From Bogoriella caseilytica (GTDB lineage Bacteria; Actinomycetota; Actinomycetes; Actinomycetales; Actinomycetaceae), in NCBI RefSeq assembly GCF_003752405.1, contig NZ_RKHK01000001.1:1612001-1676000 (forward strand): a stretch of 64,000 nt of DNA, given 5' to 3'. A program made the position numbers and the translations under genes. The notes beneath the pieces were generated by a model. It was not told the DNA's origin. It ran no database searches and was given only the letters and a program-made list of their open reading frames with translations. This document shows, piece by piece, positions 26,720 through 34,164 of this stretch (the first letter of the stretch is position 1; the number at the start of each line of letters is the position of its first letter).

Positions 26720-27046
26720 ATGCGCGTGGCGTTACACACCCGGATCCAGGCGGGGCGGGAAGAGGAGTACGAGGCTGCACACCGGGAGGTGCCCGAGGAA
26801 CTCATGCAGGCCATCCGCGGTGCCGGGGTGAGGGAGTGGACCATCTGGCGCAGCGGACAGGACCTCTTCCACATGATCGATTGCGCGGACTACGCCACCC
26901 TGCTCAGCGAGCTGGAGCACTTGCCGGTCAATGTCGCCTGGCAGGCGCGCATGGGCGAGATGCTCGAGGTCGTGCACGACTACTCCGACGATGGTGCCGG
27001 TGCGTCCTTGCCGGTGGTCTGGACGCTGCCCGGAGGGGCGTCATGA
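26720..27046 (+). CDS. L-rhamnose mutarotase-family protein, probable L-fucose mutarotase
   Basis: This 108-residue dimeric alpha/beta-barrel protein is of the RhaM/YiiL type. Recognisable features are MRVALHTRIQAGREEEYEAAH with its histidine, REWTIWRSGQDLFHMIDC with the conserved Trp and Tyr/Phe pattern, and the WQARMGEMLE segment. Such enzymes interconvert alpha and beta anomers of 6-deoxy sugars. Its coupling by ATGA overlap to an aldo/keto reductase in a fucose cluster makes fucose the likely sugar, although rhamnose cannot be excluded. A strong AAGGAGGAG box at 26707-26715 fixes the start. Confidence 0.85.
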   Translation: MRVALHTRIQAGREEEYEAAHREVPEELMQAIRGAGVREWTIWRSGQDLFHMIDCADYATLLSELEHLPVNVAWQARMGEMLEVVHDYSDDGAGASLPVVWTLPGGAS

Positions 27047-27966
27047 TCCTCGGCTGCGCCAGCATGGGCGGGCTCTACCGCCCCATCACCGAGGAGGAGG
27101 CGCACGCTGCGCTGCACACCGCCTGGGAGCTCGGAGTCCGCAGCTTCGACACGGCGCCGCACTACGGCGCGGGGCAGTCCGAGGAGTACCTCGGCGCCTT
27201 CCTGCGCACCAAGGCGCGGGAGGAGTTCACCCTCTCCACCAAGGTGGGCCGGCTGCTCTATGACGATCCCGCCGCCAAGGACGGCGCCGCGGGCTTCTTC
27301 GGTGCCCCCCGGCGGTCCCGCCGCTTGGACTACTCCGCTGCCGGGGTGCGCCGCTCCCTGGACGAGTCGCTGGAACGCCTCGGCCTCGACCGGGTGGACG
27401 TGCTGCTCGTCCATGACCCGGAGGACCACATGCCCCAGGCCCTGGGCGAGGCCGGGCCGGCCCTGACCGCCCTGCGGGACGAAGGGCTCCTCAGCGGCTG
27501 GGGCGTGGGCACCAACTACGCCGATGTGGCCGAACGTTTCGTGCGGGAGGCGGGCGCGGACACCGTGCTCATCGCCGGGCGATACTCGCTGCTGGATCGC
27601 CGGGCGGAGGCCGGCCTCCTGGCCGCCTGTGCCGAGCACGGCGTCGATGTGCTGGCGGCCGGCGTGCTCAACTCCGGTCTGCTCGTGGACCCCCAGCCCG
27701 GGGCGCCCTTCAACTATGCGCCGGCGCCGGAGTGGATCGTCGAGGCCGCCCAGCGTATGGCCGCCGCGTGCGAGCGCCACGGTGTGAGCCTCCGGGCTGC
27801 AGCCTTGCAGTTCCCGAGCCGTCATTCTGCGGTCACCGAGGTGGTGACCGGTGCCGGCCGGGTGGACAGCATCCGCGACACCGTGGCTCAGCTCGCTGCC
27901 GAGGTGCCGGCCGAGTTGTGGGCCGAGCTCGACGAGTTGGTGCCCGACCAGGGCCGGCTGCCCTGA
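27043..27966 (+). CDS. Aldo/keto reductase, probable L-fucose (D-threo-aldose) 1-dehydrogenase
   Basis: This 307-residue NAD(P)-dependent enzyme of the aldo/keto reductase superfamily has SFDTAPHYGAGQSEEYLG (catalytic Asp and Tyr), LSTKVGRLL (Lys) and VLLVHDPEDH (His), the full catalytic tetrad. Relatives in this branch include D-threo-aldose 1-dehydrogenase/L-fucose dehydrogenase and pyridoxal 4-dehydrogenase. In this context it would oxidise L-fucose to L-fuconolactone, the first oxidative step. It starts within the stop codon of the mutarotase gene (ATGA), so anomer conversion and oxidation are produced together. The diketo-acid hydrolase gene follows after 53 bp. Confidence 0.87.
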   Translation: MILGCASMGGLYRPITEEEAHAALHTAWELGVRSFDTAPHYGAGQSEEYLGAFLRTKAREEFTLSTKVGRLLYDDPAAKDGAAGFFGAPRRSRRLDYSAAGVRRSLDESLERLGLDRVDVLLVHDPEDHMPQALGEAGPALTALRDEGLLSGWGVGTNYADVAERFVREAGADTVLIAGRYSLLDRRAEAGLLAACAEHGVDVLAAGVLNSGLLVDPQPGAPFNYAPAPEWIVEAAQRMAAACERHGVSLRAAALQFPSRHSAVTEVVTGAGRVDSIRDTVAQLAAEVPAELWAELDELVPDQGRLP

Positions 27967-28019
27967 GCCGTGGCGCTCCGAGAACTGATCACACCCCTGA
28001 CGATCCAAGGAGGACGTCC

Positions 28020-28865
28020 ATGCATTTCCTGAGAATCGGCGAGCCCGGGAGCGAGCGCCCGGTGGTCGAGGAGGCCGGCACTGTCTACGAACTCGGCGAT
28101 CTGACCGCTGACCTCGATGGCGCCTTCCTGGCGGCTGACGGCATCGGCCGGGTGCGCCAGGCGCTGGCAGCCGGTGAGCTGCCGCCCGCCTCGATCGAGG
28201 GTGAGCGCATCGGTTCTCCGGTGGTCCGGCCCTCTGCGGTGATCTGCATCGGGATGAACTACGCCGCCCACGCCGCCGAATCGGGCGCGGCGCCCCCGGA
28301 ACAGCCGGTGGTCTTCCTCAAGACGGCGAACACGGTGGCCGGCCCCTATGACGAGGCGTTCATCCCCCGTGGTTCGACCAAGACCGACTGGGAGGTCGAG
28401 CTCGGCGTGGTCATCGGCCGCCGCGCCTCCTACCTCTCCTCGCTGGAGGAGGCGCGCGAGCACATCGCCGGATTCGTCTGCGCCAACGACCTCTCCGAGC
28501 GGGAGTTCCAGCTCGAGGTCTCCGGTGGACAGTGGTCGAAGGGCAAGTGCGCCCCCGGCTTCTCGCCACTGGGGCCATGGCTGGTGCCCGCCGATGAGGT
28601 GGACGGCAACAACCTGCGGCTGCGCAGCTGGGTCAACGGCGAGATCCGCCAGGACTCCACCACCGCCGACCTGATCTTCTCGGTCGAGGTGATCGTGCAC
28701 CACCTGAGCCAGTACCTGGTGCTGGAGCCCGGCGATGTGATCCTGACCGGCACGCCGGAGGGCGTGGCCCTGTCCGGCCGGTTCCCCTACCTCAAGGCCG
28801 GCGACGTCGTCGAGGTGGAGATCGAGGGGCTGGGTCGTCAGCGCCAGGTCTTCGCCCAGGCGTGA
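28020..28865 (+). CDS. Fumarylacetoacetate hydrolase-family protein, probable 2,4-diketo-3-deoxy-L-fuconate hydrolase
   Basis: This 281-residue FAH-fold enzyme has the C-terminal catalytic domain with IGMNYAAHAAE, TDWEVELGVVIG (metal-binding acids), FVCANDLSERE and the late GDVILTGTPEGVA segment. In the non-phosphorylated L-fucose pathway an enzyme of this family splits 2,4-diketo-3-deoxy-L-fuconate to pyruvate and L-lactate. The neighbours (mutarotase and fucose dehydrogenase upstream, an L-lactate-oxidising flavoenzyme downstream on the other strand) fit exactly. An AAGGAGG box at 28008-28014 sets the ATG at 28020. Family members for aromatic degradation are the main alternative. Confidence 0.87.
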   Translation: MHFLRIGEPGSERPVVEEAGTVYELGDLTADLDGAFLAADGIGRVRQALAAGELPPASIEGERIGSPVVRPSAVICIGMNYAAHAAESGAAPPEQPVVFLKTANTVAGPYDEAFIPRGSTKTDWEVELGVVIGRRASYLSSLEEAREHIAGFVCANDLSEREFQLEVSGGQWSKGKCAPGFSPLGPWLVPADEVDGNNLRLRSWVNGEIRQDSTTADLIFSVEVIVHHLSQYLVLEPGDVILTGTPEGVALSGRFPYLKAGDVVEVEIEGLGRQRQVFAQA

Positions 28866-28874
28866 GGTCCTGAC

Positions 28875-28910
28875 CGCTGGGGCGCGAGGCGCCGAGCCTG
28901 CGCCCCAGCG
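28875..28910. terminator. Convergent hairpin after the diketo-acid hydrolase gene
   Basis: CGCTGGGGCGC (28875-28885) and GCGCCCCAGCG (28900-28910) pair perfectly over 11 bp around a 14-base loop, 9 bp past the hydrolase stop and 15 bp before the end of the convergent flavoenzyme gene. It probably serves both. Confidence 0.7.
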
Positions 28911-28924
28911 TGCGGCAGGGAGCC

Positions 28925-30166
28925 TCAGCTTGGCTGCGGCACCGGCACCAAGCGGGTCAGTTGCGTGACGTGGCGGGGCTCGAGTTCCTCCAGGGAAGAG
29001 ACTCCCAGGAGCTTCATGGTGCGCTCGATCTCTTCGCGCAGGATGGCGATGGCGCGGTCCACGCCGGCGCGCCCGCCGGCCATCAAGCCATAAAGGTAGG
29101 CCCGGCCCACCAGGGTGAAGTCGGCGCCTAGGGCCACCGAGGCCACGATGTCGGCGCCGTTCATGATGCCGGTGTCGACCATGACAGCGGCGTCCTGGCC
29201 CACCTCCCGCGCCACGGCGGGCAGCAGATGGAAGGGCACCGGGGCGCGATCGAGCTGGCGGCCACCGTGGTTGGAGAGCAGGATGCCGTCCACGCCGGCC
29301 TCCACCAGGCGCACGGCATCGGGCAGATTCTGCACCCCCTTGACCACGATCTTCCCGGGCCAGATCTTGCGGATGACCTCCAGATCCGCGTAGCTGATCG
29401 TGGGGTCCATCGCGGCGTCGAGCAGCTCTCCCACGGTGCCGCCGGTGGTGGTCAGGGACGCGAACTCCAGCTTCGGAGTGGTCAGAAAGTCCACCCACCA
29501 CCACGGGCGCGGTATCGCGTTCGCGATGGTCTTCAACGAGATCTGTGGCGGGATGGAGAAGCCGTTGCGCTTGTCGCGCAGCCTGGCTCCGGCCACCGGG
29601 GTGTCGACGGTGAAGAAGAGCGTGTCGAAGCCGGCGGCCGCTGCCCGGCGGGTGAGCTCGTAGGAGATCTCGCGATCGCGCATGACGTAGAGCTGGAACC
29701 AGTTCCGCCCCGCGGGGTTCGCCGCCTTGACTGCCTCGATCGAGGTGGTACCCAGGGTGGAGAGAGTGAAGGGGATGCCGGCAGCCGCGGCGGCCCCGGC
29801 TCCGGCGGTCTCCCCTTCGGTCTGCATGAGCCGGGTGAATCCGGTGGGCGCGATGCCGAAAGGAAGGGCGCTGTGGCCCCCGAGTACGTGGACGCCGGTG
29901 TCCACGTCCTCGGCTGGCCGGAGCACGTCGGGATGGAACTCGACATCCTCGAAGGCCTGGCGGGCGCGGCTGAGCGACAGCTCGCTCTCCGCTGCGCCGT
30001 CGGTGTAGTCGAAGGCCGCCGCGGGGGTCCGTCGCTTGGCGATGGCGCGCAGGTCGGCGATCGTGAGCGCAGCCGAGAGCCGGCGGCGCCGGGCGTTGAG
30101 ATCGGGCCTCTTGAGCTTCAAGAGCTCAAAGACCTCGGTGGGCCGGGGTACCTGCCGCTCGACCAT
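28925..30166 (-). CDS. FMN-dependent alpha-hydroxy-acid dehydrogenase, probable L-lactate dehydrogenase/oxidase
   Basis: This 413-residue flavoprotein has the family core: [12 protein letters not shown] near residue 50, [12 protein letters not shown] (FMN phosphate region), [12 protein letters not shown] (Tyr), the lysine in KIVVKGVQN, and [13 protein letters not shown] with the catalytic His and Arg. Such enzymes oxidise L-2-hydroxy acids to 2-keto acids. Since the fucose pathway ends in pyruvate plus L-lactate, conversion of that lactate to pyruvate is the expected job. A GAAGGAG box precedes ATG 30166, but that box lies inside a perfect 16-bp inverted repeat of the leader. This gene has its own promoter region on the minus strand, separated from the DUF6458 gene by a hairpin. 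Confidence 0.88.
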   Translation of the reverse strand: MVERQVPRPTEVFELLKLKRPDLNARRRRLSAALTIADLRAIAKRRTPAAAFDYTDGAAESELSLSRARQAFEDVEFHPDVLRPAEDVDTGVHVLGGHSALPFGIAPTGFTRLMQTEGETAGAGAAAAAGIPFTLSTLGTTSIEAVKAANPAGRNWFQLYVMRDREISYELTRRAAAAGFDTLFFTVDTPVAGARLRDKRNGFSIPPQISLKTIANAIPRPWWWVDFLTTPKLEFASLTTTGGTVGELLDAAMDPTISYADLEVIRKIWPGKIVVKGVQNLPDAVRLVEAGVDGILLSNHGGRQLDRAPVPFHLLPAVAREVGQDAAVMVDTGIMNGADIVASVALGADFTLVGRAYLYGLMAGGRAGVDRAIAILREEIERTMKLLGVSSLEELEPRHVTQLTRLVPVPQPS

Positions 30167-30259
30167 GCTGCTCCTTCGCGCTCGTGGTGGCGGGCCGGCG
30201 TCGTGGGCCGGCCGACACCTGGTCCTCGGCAAGACCTTACGCGGCGCGAAGGAGCAGCA
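30166..30259 (-). promoter_or_regulatory. Leader stem that would sequester the RBS and AUG of the lactate-oxidising gene
   Basis: On the minus strand TGCTGCTCCTTCGCGC (30259-30244) and GCGCGAAGGAGCAGCA (30181-30166) are perfect 16-base complements separated by 62 bases. The 3' arm contains the Shine-Dalgarno GAAGGAG and the A of the start codon. A TAGACA -10-like hexamer at 30271-30266 predicts transcription beginning about at 30259, that is, at the first base of the 5' arm. The arrangement suggests translational control by the leader; the trigger is unknown. Confidence 0.6.
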
Positions 30260-30285
30260 GGATTCTGTCTACGGACCGGTCATGC

Positions 30286-30311
30286 GCCCGTCCGTGCCGA
30301 GCCGGACGGGC
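30286..30311 (-). terminator. Hairpin downstream of the DUF6458 gene
   Basis: GCCCGTCCG (30286-30294) and CGGACGGGC (30303-30311) pair over 9 bp with an 8-base loop, 7 bp past the stop of the DUF6458 gene. It separates that gene from the promoter of the lactate-oxidising gene. Confidence 0.6.
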
Positions 30312-30318
30312 TTCTCGC

Positions 30319-30555
30319 TCAGGCCGCCGGGGGCGGGTCGTTGCGGGGGTCGGCCGGGGTGCGCTCCACGCGCTGGGTGTGTGAAGTATTGGAGCGCTGT
30401 GCATTGATGATCAGCGCGATCACCAGGGCGAGCGCACCCACACCCATGCAGATGTAGCCGATCATCGTGACGTCCACACCCTGAATGGGGTCGGAGACCG
30501 CGAAGGTCAGGATCGCGCCCAGCGCGATGAGGAAGATGCCGATGCCAATACCCAT
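30319..30555 (-). CDS. Small membrane protein, DUF6458 family
   Basis: This 78-residue protein opens with MGIGIGIFLIALGAILTFAV, followed by a second hydrophobic span (MIGYICMGVGALALVIALII) and a short polar tail. This two-helix pattern with the MGIG start is typical of the actinobacterial DUF6458 family, for which no function is known. AAAGGAG precedes the ATG at good spacing. It is transcribed away from the gamma-glutamyltransferase gene and is followed by its own hairpin, so it appears to be monocistronic. Confidence 0.8.
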   Translation of the reverse strand: MGIGIGIFLIALGAILTFAVSDPIQGVDVTMIGYICMGVGALALVIALIINAQRSNTSHTQRVERTPADPRNDPPPAA

Positions 30556-30673
30556 GTCGCACACTCCTTTCAGGTGCAACGCTTCCGTCGCACGACTCAA
30601 GTAGCCGCCAGTCTCGGGGGAATGCCGGGCCAGCGCATCTTGGCAGCGCGGCATCATCGGACGACCCGGCGTC

Positions 30674-30721
30674 CTCACCCCTCCCGCGTTTGGCGTCTTC
30701 ACCCCTCCGGCGTTTGTGGTG
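30674..30721. repeat. Two imperfect 24-bp tandem repeats
   Basis: The units at 30674-30697 and 30698-30721 share TCACCCCTCC and GCGTTTG at the same offsets, with a few differences between. They lie in the upstream region of the DUF6458 gene. Confidence 0.55.
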
Positions 30722-30748
30722 ACTTCGCGTCGGAATGGAGGCCGCAGA

Positions 30749-30763
30749 TCGCTTCTGAAGCGA
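30749..30763. promoter_or_regulatory. 15-bp palindrome TCGCTTC-T-GAAGCGA
   Basis: Perfect 7-bp arms around one base. It lies between the DUF6458 and gamma-glutamyltransferase genes and could be a repressor site. No regulator gene is adjacent. Confidence 0.4.
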
Positions 30764-30788
30764 CACATACTGACCACAATCGCCGGAG

Positions 30789-30882
30789 ATGGGCCGCGGG
30801 ATCGCCGGGGATGGGCCGCGGGATCGCCGGGGATGGGCCGCGGGATGGGCCGCGGGATCGCCGGGGATGGGCCGCGGGATCG
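30789..30882. repeat. Tandem 22-bp repeat array, about 4.3 units
   Basis: The unit starts ATGGGCCGCGGGATCG and is 22 bp long. Exact full units lie at 30789-30810, 30811-30832 and 30845-30866, a 12-bp partial unit at 30833-30844, and a final 16-bp partial copy at 30867-30882. The array ends 30 bp before the gamma-glutamyltransferase start. The period equals about two helical turns, so each unit shows the same face of the DNA. Confidence 0.85.
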
Positions 30883-30912
30883 GTCAGGGTTGGCCGGGGA
30901 TAGGGTCGGAAC

Positions 30913-32772
30913 ATGACCGGTTCTTCCGCATTCACCCCGCCCGCACCGTTCACCACCCGGCCCACGCTGCACGGCACCTTCGGGATGTCGGCCACGACCC
31001 ACTGGCTGGCCACCGGCACGGCGCAGTCCGTCCTCGAGCGCGGAGGCAATGCCTTCGACGCCGCAGCTGCCGCGGCCTTCGTGCTGCACGTGGTCGAACC
31101 GCACCTTAATGGCCCTGGCGGTGACATGACCGGCGTCTTCGTCACTGCGGAGCAGCCCGGCGAGCCCACGGTGCTGGTCGGTCAGGGGCCGGCACCGGCC
31201 GGCGCCACCATCGAGCACTATCGTTCCGAAGGCCTGGACCTCGTGCCCGGTTCTGGTGCGCTCGCCGCCGCCGTGCCGGGTGCCGTCGACGCCTGGCTGG
31301 TGTTGCTGCGCGATCACGGTACTTGGGAGCTGGCCGACGTCCTCGAGCCGGCCATCGGTTACGCCCGTGACGGCCACCCCGTGCTCGAGCGCGTCTGCGC
31401 TCAGATCGAGAGCCTGCGGGAGCTCTTCACCGAGCACTGGACGACGTCCGGGGAGCTGTGGATGCCCGGCGGTCGCGCGCCTCAGCCGGGGGAGCTGATC
31501 CGCAACGAGGCCTATGCCCGCACCCTGGAGCGCCTGGTCGAGGCCGGTGACGTCTCCGGTCAGGACGCCGGCCGCACGGCGCGTATTGAGGCCGCCCGGA
31601 ACGCGTGGCGGGAAGGATTCGTCGCCGAGGCCATCGAGCGGGCAGCGCGCGAACCGCACCGCCACTCCGACGGCAAAGACCATACCGGCGTCATCACCGC
31701 GGCCGATCTGGCCGCCTTCGAGGCGGACTACGAACCCGCCACCACCGCGACCTTCCGCGGTCACACCATCGCCAAGACCGGCGCCTGGGGGCAGGGCCCG
31801 GTACTGCTGCAGATGCTGACCATGCTCGACGGCCTGGACAACGCCCGCCTGGACCCCTCGACGGCCCTGGGCGCCCACACCATCCTCGAGGTAGAGAAGC
31901 TGGCCATGGCCGACCGGGACGCCTACTACGGCGACGACGAGCGCGCCGCAGCGGCCCTGCGCACCCTGCTCTCCGAGGAGTACGCAGCCGAGCGCCGCAC
32001 CCTGATCGGTGACGACGCGTCCTCGGTCCTGCGCCCCGGCGCCATCGACGGCATTCCTGCTTTCGCCCCGCCCCTGCGTTCTGACCACGCCGGAGGTGCC
32101 GCCGGCACCGGGGAGCCCACCGTGCCGGGGGCGAGCCAGACGGACCCGAGCGACCCGGTCACCGACCCGGCGACCGGGGCACGCCGCGGCGACACCTGCC
32201 ACCTCGACATCGTCGACCGCTGGGGCAACATGATCTCGGCGACGCCGTCCGGCGGCTGGTTGCAGTCGAACCCGACGATCCCCGAGCTCGGTTTCTGCCT
32301 GGGCACCCGCCTGCAGATGACCTGGCTCGAGGAAGGCGCGGCGTCCACGCTCACCCCGGGCCGCCGGCCGCGCACCACCCTGACGCCCACCCTGGTGCTG
32401 CGGGACGACCAGGCGGTGACTGCTCTGGGTTCGCCCGGCGGGGACCAGCAGGACCAGTGGCAACTGCTCTACCTGCTGCGCACCATCGTCGGCGGGTACA
32501 GCCCTCAGGAGGCCATCGACGCCCCCGCGCTGCACACCACCTCCCTGGTCAACTCCTTCTGGCCGCGGCAGTGGACCCCGGCGGGCGCGGTCGTCGAAGA
32601 CCGACTCGGCGGTGAGGTCATCGCTGAACTCGAGGCACGCGGGCACCAGGTGGTCCGTGCGGGCGAGTGGTCCCTGGGACGGCTCTCCGCCGTCACGCGT
32701 GACCCCGCCACCGGTCTGCTGCAGGCGGCGGCCAATCCGCGCGGCGCCCAGGGCTACGCGGCGGGGCGATGA
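30913..32772 (+). CDS. Gamma-glutamyltransferase family protein
   Basis: This 619-residue Ntn-hydrolase of the gamma-glutamyltranspeptidase family has the N-terminal GGNAFDAAAAAAFVLHVVEPHLNGPGGD segment of the large subunit, and RRGDTCHLDIVDRWGNMIS, where the threonine of DTCHL is the expected self-cleavage nucleophile starting the small subunit. LGSPGGDQQDQW matches the later glycine-rich oxyanion region. There is no signal peptide, so unlike E. coli Ggt it is probably cytoplasmic; such actinobacterial members may be amidases or acylases. Its stop overlaps the AnmK start by ATGA. The tandem repeat array lies directly upstream of the start. Confidence 0.87.
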   Translation: MTGSSAFTPPAPFTTRPTLHGTFGMSATTHWLATGTAQSVLERGGNAFDAAAAAAFVLHVVEPHLNGPGGDMTGVFVTAEQPGEPTVLVGQGPAPAGATIEHYRSEGLDLVPGSGALAAAVPGAVDAWLVLLRDHGTWELADVLEPAIGYARDGHPVLERVCAQIESLRELFTEHWTTSGELWMPGGRAPQPGELIRNEAYARTLERLVEAGDVSGQDAGRTARIEAARNAWREGFVAEAIERAAREPHRHSDGKDHTGVITAADLAAFEADYEPATTATFRGHTIAKTGAWGQGPVLLQMLTMLDGLDNARLDPSTALGAHTILEVEKLAMADRDAYYGDDERAAAALRTLLSEEYAAERRTLIGDDASSVLRPGAIDGIPAFAPPLRSDHAGGAAGTGEPTVPGASQTDPSDPVTDPATGARRGDTCHLDIVDRWGNMISATPSGGWLQSNPTIPELGFCLGTRLQMTWLEEGAASTLTPGRRPRTTLTPTLVLRDDQAVTALGSPGGDQQDQWQLLYLLRTIVGGYSPQEAIDAPALHTTSLVNSFWPRQWTPAGAVVEDRLGGEVIAELEARGHQVVRAGEWSLGRLSAVTRDPATGLLQAAANPRGAQGYAAGR

Positions 32773-34037
32773 GTCCCGGGCGGCCTACGGCACACCTCCA
32801 CCAGCGCAGCACCGCAGATCAGCCTGAGGGGGCGGTCCGGATCCTCGGCCTCATGTCGGGCACCTCCCATGACGGCATCGACGGCGCGGTCGTGGAGTTC
32901 ACGCCGCAGGGCGAGGGCCTGATCGCACGCGTGGTGACTCATGTGTCAGCCGCCTACGAACCCGGGCTCCGGGATCGCCTCGTCACCGCCCTGCCGCCGG
33001 CCCCCACCACCCTGGCCGAGGTCACCCGGCTCGACACGCAGATCGGCCAGGCCTTCGCTGAGCTCGCTGCGCGCGCCGTGGAAGGCGCCGGCCCCATGGA
33101 CCTGGTGGCCTCCCACGGCCAGACCGTCTTCCACTGGGTGGAACCGGCCTCCGAAAGCAGCACCGGAACCCCGAGCACCCCGGCGGCGCGCGGCACCCTG
33201 CAGCTCGGCCAGCCGGCGTGGATCGCTGAAGCCACCGGCGCCCCGGTCCTCGCCGACGTGCGCGCTCGGGACATCGCCGCCGGTGGGCACGGCGCGCCCC
33301 TGGTGGGGTTGCTGGACGAACTGCTGCTCGCCGACCGGGTGCGGGCCGGCGCCCGGCCGGCCGCCCTGAACCTCGGCGGAATCGCCAACGTCTCCGTGGT
33401 GGAGGACGCGGGAGTGCGTGCCTGGGACACCGGCCCCGCCAATGCCCTGATGGACGCCGTGGTGCGCGATCGTGGTGCCCACCCTCAGGGCTACGACGCC
33501 GATGGCGCGCTGGCGGCAGCCGGCTCGGTGCACGCGCCGTTACTTGAGTCGCTGCTGGCTGATCCTTACTACCGGCAGGCTCCGCCGAAGAGCACCGGAA
33601 AAGAACTCTTCCACCTGGACTACCTGCGCGCGGTCCTGGCGCGCACCGACACCGAAGCGCTGCCTATCGAGGACCTTCTGGCAACCCTCGCGGAACTCAC
33701 GGTGCACACGGTCGCCCGCGCCCTGCATGACGCCGGGGTCAGTGAGCTCTACGCCTCCGGCGGCGGCGCCAGGAACCCCGTGCTGATGAGCGGCCTGCGC
33801 CGCGCGCTACCCAGCGTGCAGGTCCGGAGCAGTGCGGACCTCGGCGTCGGGGAGCAGGAGAAGGAAGCGCTGCTCATGGCGTTGCTCGGCTGGTACGCCT
33901 GGCACGGCCTTCCCGCGAGCATGCCGGCCTCGGGCGCGCGCGGCCCGCGCCTCCTGGGCTCGCTCACGCCGGGCGCCGGACCCTTACGGCTGCCCGAACC
34001 CCGCGAGCAGCCGCCCGCGTGGCTGCGCGTGGGGTGA
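32769..34037 (+). CDS. anmK: Anhydro-N-acetylmuramic acid kinase
   Basis: This 422-residue kinase phosphorylates and opens 1,6-anhydro-MurNAc to MurNAc-6-phosphate in cell-wall recycling. Diagnostic segments are ILGLMSGTSHDGIDGAVVEF at about residue 26, VASHGQTVFHW, LQLGQPAWIAEATGAPVLADVRARDIAAGGHGAPLV, NLGGIANVSV, DTGPANALMD, and LYASGGGARNPVLM near the C-terminus. The length is somewhat above the E. coli enzyme because of a short N-terminal extension and a poorly conserved tail. It is translationally coupled to the gamma-glutamyltransferase-like gene, which suggests that the pair handles muropeptide-derived material together. Confidence 0.93.
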   Translation: MSPGRPTAHLHQRSTADQPEGAVRILGLMSGTSHDGIDGAVVEFTPQGEGLIARVVTHVSAAYEPGLRDRLVTALPPAPTTLAEVTRLDTQIGQAFAELAARAVEGAGPMDLVASHGQTVFHWVEPASESSTGTPSTPAARGTLQLGQPAWIAEATGAPVLADVRARDIAAGGHGAPLVGLLDELLLADRVRAGARPAALNLGGIANVSVVEDAGVRAWDTGPANALMDAVVRDRGAHPQGYDADGALAAAGSVHAPLLESLLADPYYRQAPPKSTGKELFHLDYLRAVLARTDTEALPIEDLLATLAELTVHTVARALHDAGVSELYASGGGARNPVLMSGLRRALPSVQVRSSADLGVGEQEKEALLMALLGWYAWHGLPASMPASGARGPRLLGSLTPGAGPLRLPEPREQPPAWLRVG

Positions 34038-34071
34038 CCTTCCGGGCGCCGCCCGTCGGCACCCCGCCACC

Positions 34072-34118
34072 AGTCGTGGCAATAGTCGTGGCAATCGTCT
34101 TGTCATGTCGCGAAGACG
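34072..34118 (+). terminator. Direct repeat and hairpin followed by T-rich tract after anmK
   Basis: AGTCGTGGCAAT occurs twice in tandem (34072-34095). CGTCTT (34096-34101) and AAGACG (34113-34118) can pair over 6 bp and are followed within about 7 bases by a T-rich run near 34125-34145. It may terminate the ggt-anmK operon. The AT-rich run also forms the upstream region of the Fic gene. Confidence 0.4.
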
Positions 34119-34164
34119 TGGCAAGTTTTTCTCAGTTTCTTTTCACGTCCTGTAGGGTGGGCCA

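Larger units (their letters stand above)
30556..30912. other. 357-bp intergenic region with repeats
   Basis: This gap between the divergent DUF6458 and gamma-glutamyltransferase genes must hold both promoters. It contains two imperfect 24-bp tandem copies beginning TCACCCCTCC (30674-30721), a perfect palindrome TCGCTTC-T-GAAGCGA (30749-30763), and the 22-bp tandem array at 30789-30882. Short open frames across the array encode only repetitive low-complexity peptide and I do not regard them as genes. Confidence 0.7.

Noticed and set aside
30789-30882. Possible CRISPR array
   Set aside because: The repeats are directly adjacent with no spacers, and there are no cas genes.
30574-30903. A short open frame running through the 22-bp repeats
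   Set aside because: The peptide is mostly a translation of the tandem repeat and has no ribosome site; I treat the region as non-coding.
30319-32646. A 775-codon minus-strand frame covering the DUF6458 gene and running opposite the gamma-glutamyltransferase gene
   Set aside because: Only its last 78 codons are a real gene with its own AAAGGAG and ATG; the rest is shadow sequence crossing the repeat array.
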